A program made the position numbers and the translations under genes. Shown here one piece after another: positions 5,828 through 10,438 of a stretch of DNA of 10,438 nt. The notes below the pieces were generated by a model. The model made no database searches. It had not been told where the DNA came from and saw only the letters and a list, made by a program, of their open reading frames with translations. The stretch covers positions 1-10,438 of the forward strand of contig CAIKYI010000326.1 of the NCBI GenBank assembly GCA_903831545.1. Direction: 5' to 3'. This DNA comes from an uncultured Methylobacter sp. GTDB lineage: Bacteria; Pseudomonadota; Gammaproteobacteria; Methylococcales; Methylomonadaceae. The first letter of the stretch is position 1. Each line of letters opens with the position of its first letter.

Positions 5828-8800
5828 TTAGGACGCCTGTTTCAGCATGCCCATACCGTTAGGTTTTTTGACTACTTGTAGTTGCGCTTTAAAGCGTTTT
5901 TGGACGCCCTCCACATGAGAAATAACACCCACGGTTTTGCCGTGGGTTTGTAAGCCTTCCAGGGTGCTAATAACCGTATAGAGGGTTTCTGCATCCAGGT
6001 TGCCAAAGCCTTCATCGAGAAATAACGAATCTACTGACTTACCATTATTGGCTAACTCCGAAAGACCAAGCGCCAATGCCAGGCTCAACACAAAACTTTC
6101 ACCGCCAGATAAGGTTTTGGGCAATCGATGCATATTACCTTGATAGGTATCTTCAATTTCAAGCGCCAAGCCCTGCTCGCTGGGCATCTGTCTCAAATAA
6201 TAACGACCGCTTACTTTTTCCAGTACGGCATTGGTTTGGGTTAATAATTGATCGGCGACCCGTTTTTGAACACGTCGACGAAAATCCATGCCACTTTCTT
6301 CCGCTATTTGGACTGCCTCGGCGTGACATAGTCTTGCAATTTCCTGCTGTTCCTGTAATTGCGCCAGAATGATATCGGCTTTTTGTTGAAACTGTTTTTG
6401 CTCTTTCAGGATTTGATCTAAACGCTGTGTCTCCAAATCGGCTATCGTGATTTTCTCGCTAACATTCTTCAATTCGGTTTCCAGTTGAGCTAGCGTTAAT
6501 TGAGTAGAAATGCTGGCGCTTTGCGCTTCCAGGTCGAGCCGGATTTTGTCCAGTGTCAGTACTTTCGTATCAATATCCTGTTGCAGTGCTGCCAGATGTA
6601 ATTCCAGCTCCGGCTGATGTTCGAGTTGTTCAAGTACTTGGGTTAACCTTTGTAAGGTGGCAAATGAAGTTCCCTGTATTTTGTTTTGCAAAGTCTGTTC
6701 TAATGCTGCGACTTCAGCTTTTTGCCGGTTAATGAGTTGTTCCTTGTTAGCTATTAATTTTTGTTTTTCAATTAACGCCAAATGCAGGCCAATGACTTCT
6801 TCATTTTGTAATTGCAGGTTATAACGCTCTATATTTTCAGTACATGCCGCAATTTCAAGACGGCAATGCTCTACTTTTACCGTTAATGTTTCCAGTTCTT
6901 CGGTTAAGTTTTTTTGACGGAAAGCATAACTTTGGTAATCCTGACGACGAGCGTTAAGTCTGTCATATAAAGCATCTTCCTTGCCTTTTGCGGGCATTTT
7001 TTCACCCAGCAAAGTTAATTGTGCAGTGACTTGCGCTGCCAATTGTTGCTCTTCCTGCTGGCAAGCAATCAAGGCAGCCGTGTAATCGATTTCTTCTTTT
7101 GGACGCTCCTGCCATTCGGCATCCAATTGCTGGGCACTTAACTGTAAGCGTTTAACCGTCGCTTCGCTCTTTTCTATCAGGGCTTTTAATTGTTCGATAC
7201 TGCTTTGCTTGTTTTTATAGTCGGCAACTACGGTGGCAATGGTTTTTAACGTTTTTATTTCATTGTCCAAAAGCTGCGTCATCAAGTGTAATTTTTTGAT
7301 TTTTAGATCTTCACTTGCTGTGTAAAGCCGGTTACACAATGTTTGCCATTGAGATTTAACCTTCTGCCGCTCGTTTAAATTTGCTTGAGTATTATCAGCC
7401 TGTTTTTTTGCGGATTTTATCTGCTGCTCCAGCTTTCCGGCGGCGGCTATCATGGCTTTGAGTTTTGCTTTTTGATCGGTCAAGGCTTGTTGGGAGTTGG
7501 CGACTCTGGGAGGGTGATAGGCATAAGGATGCTCGGAGGAGCCACACAGAAAGCAAGGTTCGCCATCGACAAGATGCTGACGATCAGCAGTCATTTTTTT
7601 AAGCATGTTTTCACGAAATACCGCCATATCCAGTGTCAGCTTAATGTTTTCTTCCTTGTTGGTTTCGTGTTTTAACGCTTTTAGTTCTGCCTCAAGTGCC
7701 TCAATATCAATATCCGGCTGTTCCTTAGAGGAAAAAATGCCGAAAAAACCAAATCCGTTTTGGCTAAGCTTTTGGTGGGTTTTGGCCAGGTTATGCAGTT
7801 CGCGAAAATCTTTAACCCGCTCTTGCTGCTCTTGCAGATACTCTTCAAGTTCGGTTAGATTTTTGCCCTGTGCGAGTTCTGTCAAAGCTTGTTCTGCCAG
7901 AGGTAACTTAAGGCTTAAGGTACTGATTCGCTTGGTTTCCTGGGCTATGGCAGACTGGTTGTTTTTAAGCGATTCGCTCGTGGTTTTCGTCCATTTAGCG
8001 TAGGCCTTTTGTTTTGCCTTTAGCTCGGTCAGTTCGGCCCAGATTTTTTTTAGGCGCCCCGTTTCAGGAAAACTTGTCAGTAAACTCTCGTCAGCGCCAT
8101 GTTCAGTTAACCAAGTGGAAACCGAAGTTAGAGTGGAGGATTTTTGATCAATTTGTTGACTTAGCGATTGCCATAAATCTGATTCAGACTGACTTTGCGC
8201 AGTTAATTGCCCTATTTGGGCTCTTAAATTGCTTAGCGTATTGTTTTGAGCGGTAAGTGATTTATTACTCAATCCGGCGGGTGCAGATTGGTCTGGACCT
8301 ATGCGTTCTTTAATTTGCTTAACTTCTATCTGAAAGTCACTCAGCGTTATTTTGTCTTGTTCAAGCTGGTTATTTTTTTCCTTAAGTGCCTGTACATCAG
8401 CATTAAATTGCAACGCGTCCTGAGCTGTTGCCAGTTGAGCCAGGTTGTCTTGCTCGGTTTCGGCCTGAGTCTTGATCTTTTGCAGATTTTTTTCCTGTTC
8501 GGCAAGTTGCGTTTCCAGAATCAGGGTATTTTGCAAGGCGACTTGCTGTTGCTTCAGGTAGCTTTGTTCCTCACGCAACTCGGTGGTTTGGTCGATAAAA
8601 TCAATCAAATCATGCTCGCAGGCCTCCAGTTTAAGCGGATCCAATGTTGGAATAACCGCCAAATCCTGATTTAAATAATCCAGACGTTGCTGCGCATTAT
8701 CAGCTTTTTCAATGATTTCATTTTTATAGTCGGTATAAATATCGGCGCTGATGATTTTTTCCAAAATATCCATGCGCTCATTGTCCAGAGCGTTTAAGAA

Positions 8801-9271
8801 TGCCGCGAAATCGCCTTGAGCCAACAAGATTGAACGGGTGAAGTTACGAAAATTCATCCCGGTAATGTCAGTAATCCGTGCACAGACCTGTTGCGAAGTG
8901 GTGGCCAGTACTTCATTGTCACTCAAGCGAGTTAATTTCATTTCAGGAGACGTAAATTCAGCCTCCGGTTTCATGTCCTGACGTTGTAAATACCAGCTGG
9001 AGCGATATTTTTCCTTGTCCAAAGCAAACTCGACTTCAGAATAACACTCAGTCGTGTGCTGGGTCATTACATGTCGGCTAGGTCGATCAAAGCGAAAAGT
9101 TTCGCCATATAAGCCCAGTGTAATCGCATCTAAAATGCTGGATTTTCCGGCGCCGTTAGGCCCGGTGATAGCAAAAACACCGGTATCGGAAAAAGGCGGG
9201 CGTTCAAAATCAATCCGACTCTCGCCTTCAAGTGAGTTGATGTTTTTGAAAGTTATATTAAGAATCTTCAT
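5828..9271 (-). CDS. sbcC: SbcC/Rad50-type nuclease-associated ATPase
   Basis: SbcC is the SMC-like ATPase that, with the nuclease SbcD, opens hairpin DNA and processes double-strand ends. The 1147-residue product has the N-terminal ATPase half with Walker A GPNGAGKSS (37-45) and Q-loop Gln152 in LLAQGDFAAFLN. Long Gln/Glu/Leu-rich coiled coils (about 180-540 and 600-1000) flank a zinc hook CFLC (573-576). The C-terminal half has the signature LSGGES (from 1054) and Walker B SLFLDEGFGNLD with Asp1086/Glu1087. This order is diagnostic of SbcC/Rad50. It is somewhat longer than E. coli SbcC (1048). The ATG at 9271 begins MKILNITFKNINSL, the normal family start, with only a weak ribosome binding site. 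No sbcD lies next to it on either side, which is unusual. RecN and SMC proteins are excluded by the CxxC hook and the length. Confidence 0.93.
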   Translation of the reverse strand: MKILNITFKNINSLEGESRIDFERPPFSDTGVFAITGPNGAGKSSILDAITLGLYGETFRFDRPSRHVMTQHTTECYSEVEFALDKEKYRSSWYLQRQDMKPEAEFTSPEMKLTRLSDNEVLATTSQQVCARITDITGMNFRNFTRSILLAQGDFAAFLNALDNERMDILEKIISADIYTDYKNEIIEKADNAQQRLDYLNQDLAVIPTLDPLKLEACEHDLIDFIDQTTELREEQSYLKQQQVALQNTLILETQLAEQEKNLQKIKTQAETEQDNLAQLATAQDALQFNADVQALKEKNNQLEQDKITLSDFQIEVKQIKERIGPDQSAPAGLSNKSLTAQNNTLSNLRAQIGQLTAQSQSESDLWQSLSQQIDQKSSTLTSVSTWLTEHGADESLLTSFPETGRLKKIWAELTELKAKQKAYAKWTKTTSESLKNNQSAIAQETKRISTLSLKLPLAEQALTELAQGKNLTELEEYLQEQQERVKDFRELHNLAKTHQKLSQNGFGFFGIFSSKEQPDIDIEALEAELKALKHETNKEENIKLTLDMAVFRENMLKKMTADRQHLVDGEPCFLCGSSEHPYAYHPPRVANSQQALTDQKAKLKAMIAAAGKLEQQIKSAKKQADNTQANLNERQKVKSQWQTLCNRLYTASEDLKIKKLHLMTQLLDNEIKTLKTIATVVADYKNKQSSIEQLKALIEKSEATVKRLQLSAQQLDAEWQERPKEEIDYTAALIACQQEEQQLAAQVTAQLTLLGEKMPAKGKEDALYDRLNARRQDYQSYAFRQKNLTEELETLTVKVEHCRLEIAACTENIERYNLQLQNEEVIGLHLALIEKQKLIANKEQLINRQKAEVAALEQTLQNKIQGTSFATLQRLTQVLEQLEHQPELELHLAALQQDIDTKVLTLDKIRLDLEAQSASISTQLTLAQLETELKNVSEKITIADLETQRLDQILKEQKQFQQKADIILAQLQEQQEIARLCHAEAVQIAEESGMDFRRRVQKRVADQLLTQTNAVLEKVSGRYYLRQMPSEQGLALEIEDTYQGNMHRLPKTLSGGESFVLSLALALGLSELANNGKSVDSLFLDEGFGNLDAETLYTVISTLEGLQTHGKTVGVISHVEGVQKRFKAQLQVVKKPNGMGMLKQAS

Positions 9272-9600
9272 AAGATAATGTTGTTATGCTTGTGCCTGAA
9301 AGCGGTGTGTGAATTGGGGCTGTCTCGGACAGTTTCCGGGTACGCACTTTATAATTTGCTTACATAGTACACGATGGAGCGGATTGAGAAAACAGCGTAC
9401 ACCGAAGTCACCTTACACCGACCCTAAACTGCAGATATTTATCGGTAGTTTTAAGAGTTTGGTATATTTAGGGAGTATGTTACTTTAGGCTTGAGTATTA
9501 AGCTGTGCAGATACCGAGGCGCTGGCAGTTTTGGCTCACTTTCCATCAATGAAAATAACACTTTTGAAAGACAAAATATTAATTTTAAGGTATCCCATTT
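9272..9600. other. Divergent spacer of 329 bp with no supported gene
   Basis: This region should hold the promoters of the minus-strand sbcC and the plus-strand exported protein. Visible items: a GC-richer patch with a CTGTC-TCG-GACAG hairpin (9320-9332); a perfect TATAAT on the plus strand (9350-9355) without a good -35; two direct copies of TACACCGA (9398-9405 and 9414-9421) offset by 16 bp; and two copies of TGCAGATA (9430-9437, 9506-9513). A 17-codon frame from an ATG at 9374 lacks a ribosome binding site and is not called. No sbcD fragment is seen. I do not recognise any IS end here with confidence. Confidence 0.5.
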
Positions 9601-10134
9601 ATGAAAAATATCGCGTTAATTCCTGTTCTTTTATTATCTTTAACTTCTGTCAATGCCCTGGCTGAGGGGTATACTTGTAACGACTTGACCTTGGGAACAA
9701 TTACACCGTTAGTAGCCGATCCAAAATGCAGTATCCTGCAAGAAAAAGCCGCACATTTTCCTGATGTAACTTTTTTAAAAGCTCTCGGCGTTCCTGCCGA
9801 TCAATCCTGCTTCACCGGAAAAATAACTGCTATGCTGGGCAAAACTCCTGTCACCGGCACGTCTTATTCGGGTTTGACATTGAATGAAGTTAATAGCAAT
9901 CCATCTCAGTCGTCGTTTTTGACGGCGGCAACCGTTATCAAGCTTAATGCTGGTTCGCTTGAGCTGGGTCGTGTTTATACCAAGGATGTGGTTTTTACCT
10001 TTGAAGGAAAAGAGCTATTAACGATGGTTGGTGGCAGTAAAACGTTCAATGGAGGATATGGAAATCTGGTCATTACAGGCAATGCGCTTGCTGAACCAAC
10101 TCGGTTTACGGGCAAGCTTTGCACTGAAAACTAA
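9601..10134 (+). CDS. Exported protein of unknown function, four cysteines
   Basis: I do not recognise this 177-residue protein. Residues 1-21 are a clear Sec signal peptide (MKN, hydrophobic core IALIPVLLLSL, then NALA before Glu22), and the mature part of about 156 residues should be periplasmic or secreted. There is no lipobox and no later membrane segment. The mature protein has four cysteines (26, 43, 70, 174), which could form two disulfides joining the N- and C-terminal ends. The second half is rich in Gly, Ser, Thr and Val with alternating hydrophobic residues, suggesting a beta-rich fold. The start is supported by AAGG about 10 nt upstream and by the signal peptide. It is a single-gene unit, with a strong terminator directly downstream and a divergent sbcC-like gene upstream. 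A surface or matrix protein is possible but unsupported. Confidence 0.82.
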   Translation: MKNIALIPVLLLSLTSVNALAEGYTCNDLTLGTITPLVADPKCSILQEKAAHFPDVTFLKALGVPADQSCFTGKITAMLGKTPVTGTSYSGLTLNEVNSNPSQSSFLTAATVIKLNAGSLELGRVYTKDVVFTFEGKELLTMVGGSKTFNGGYGNLVITGNALAEPTRFTGKLCTEN

Positions 10135-10146
10135 TATTAAGCAGGA

Positions 10147-10200
10147 ATGCCGAGGAAAAAAGCTTAAAAATTTCTAGTGTCCTCGGCATCTTTGTCATTT
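10147..10200 (+). terminator. Intrinsic terminator after the exported-protein gene
   Basis: ATGCCGAGGA (10147-10156) and TCCTCGGCAT (10180-10189) form a perfect 10-bp stem with a 23-nt A/T-rich loop, followed by a T-rich but interrupted tail (CTTTGTCATTT, then T6 at 10203-10208). It starts 12 bp after the stop codon. The loop is longer than usual, but the stem is GC-rich and the position right, so termination is likely. Confidence 0.72.
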
Positions 10201-10221
10201 TGTTTTTTCCAGAGGTAAAAT
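10192..10221 (+). promoter_or_regulatory. Sigma70-like promoter of the acyltransferase gene
   Basis: TTGTCA (10192-10197, five of six to the -35 consensus) and TAAAAT (10216-10221, five of six to the -10 consensus) are separated by 18 bp. Transcription would begin near 10228, leaving a leader of about 30 nt with AAGGAGG before the ATG. The -35 overlaps the tail of the preceding terminator, so the two genes are probably separate units. A second TAAAAT at 10233-10238 has no matching -35. Confidence 0.55.
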
Positions 10222-10258
10222 AAAACATCTGCTAAAATGGCATTAAGGAGGAAACTTA

Positions 10259-10438
10259 ATGCTGAAAAAATTTCTACGCTGGCTGTTAACCTTAATTTAT
10301 AAGGTTGAGATAAAAGGCCTCGACAACTACCAAAAGGCTGGTAAACGTGTACTGATTATTTCCAATCACACGTCCTTTCTCGATCCGTTATTGTTAGGTG
10401 TTTTTTTACCCGATGATGTTACCTTTGCGATTAATACC
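10259..10438 (+). CDS. Aas-like 1-acyl-glycerophospholipid acyltransferase, N-terminal part (cut by right edge)
   Basis: The first 60 codons are present. The product begins MLKKFLRWLLTLIYKVEIKG, a hydrophobic amphipathic segment, then VLIISNHTSFLDPLLLG, which holds the HX4D acyltransferase motif (His37, Asp42) of the PlsC/LPLAT family. The following GVFLPDDVTFAINT aligns well with the N-terminus of E. coli Aas (LGLFLPVRPVFAVYT), so a bifunctional Aas (2-acylglycerophosphoethanolamine acyltransferase plus acyl-ACP synthetase) is likely. Aas recycles lysophospholipids at the inner membrane. A plain PlsC-type 1-acylglycerol-3-phosphate acyltransferase remains possible because the synthetase half is outside the window. 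The start is firm: AAGGAGG (10245-10251) lies 7 nt before the ATG, the best Shine-Dalgarno in the window. Confidence 0.8.
   Translation, partial: MLKKFLRWLLTLIYKVEIKGLDNYQKAGKRVLIISNHTSFLDPLLLGVFLPDDVTFAINT

Noticed and set aside
7385..8674. Several plus-strand frames of 80-132 codons opposite sbcC
   Set aside because: They are antisense shadows of the long coiled-coil coding region, with Cys/Phe/Leu/Ser-rich translations typical of reverse-strand reading.
9374..9427. 17-codon small frame (MERIEKTAY...) in the spacer
   Set aside because: No Shine-Dalgarno and no sign of conservation can be seen; a frame this short arises easily by chance.
1..10438. Search for CRISPR arrays, tRNA genes, transposase genes, phage genes or toxin-antitoxin pairs
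   Set aside because: No regularly spaced repeats, no cloverleaf-like sequences and no such protein motifs were seen on either strand.

Overview
The window looks like an ordinary chromosomal stretch of a gammaproteobacterium with moderately low GC. The order rne / rluC / HAD phosphatase / sppA is the arrangement known from Pseudomonas and relatives. Together with a PhoP/PhoQ-type two-component pair, an SbcC-type ATPase and an Aas-like acyltransferase, it supports that class. A methanotroph-like (Methylococcales) source is only a guess from overall character. No phage, IS transposase, CRISPR array, tRNA or rRNA is visible.

Layout. At the left edge the minus strand holds the first 14 codons of RNase E (rne). 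A gene-free divergent region of about 500 bp follows and is rich in inverted repeats; it probably contains the long rne leader and the rluC 5' region. On the plus strand a tight cluster follows: rluC (23S rRNA pseudouridine synthase), a HAD phosphatase overlapping it by 17 bp, and sppA (signal-peptide peptidase) 6 bp later. After an 81 bp gap come a small secreted PepSY protein, a PhoP-like response regulator, and, after an unusual 192 bp hairpin-bearing spacer, a PhoQ-like histidine kinase. The PepSY protein and the two-component pair probably act together in envelope sensing.

Convergent to the kinase, on the minus strand, lies a 1147-residue SbcC/Rad50-type ATPase without its usual sbcD (nuclease) partner next to it. 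A 329 bp spacer with no clear gene separates it from a plus-strand gene for a 177-residue exported protein of unknown function with four cysteines. That gene ends in a strong 10 bp-stem terminator. Right after it are a good sigma70-like promoter and a near-perfect Shine-Dalgarno for an Aas-like acyltransferase cut by the right edge.

The window is mostly housekeeping. I did not find a convincing new biological system. The points most worth a second look are the structured rne leader, the hairpin spacer splitting the two-component pair, the sbcC without sbcD, and the unidentified exported protein.
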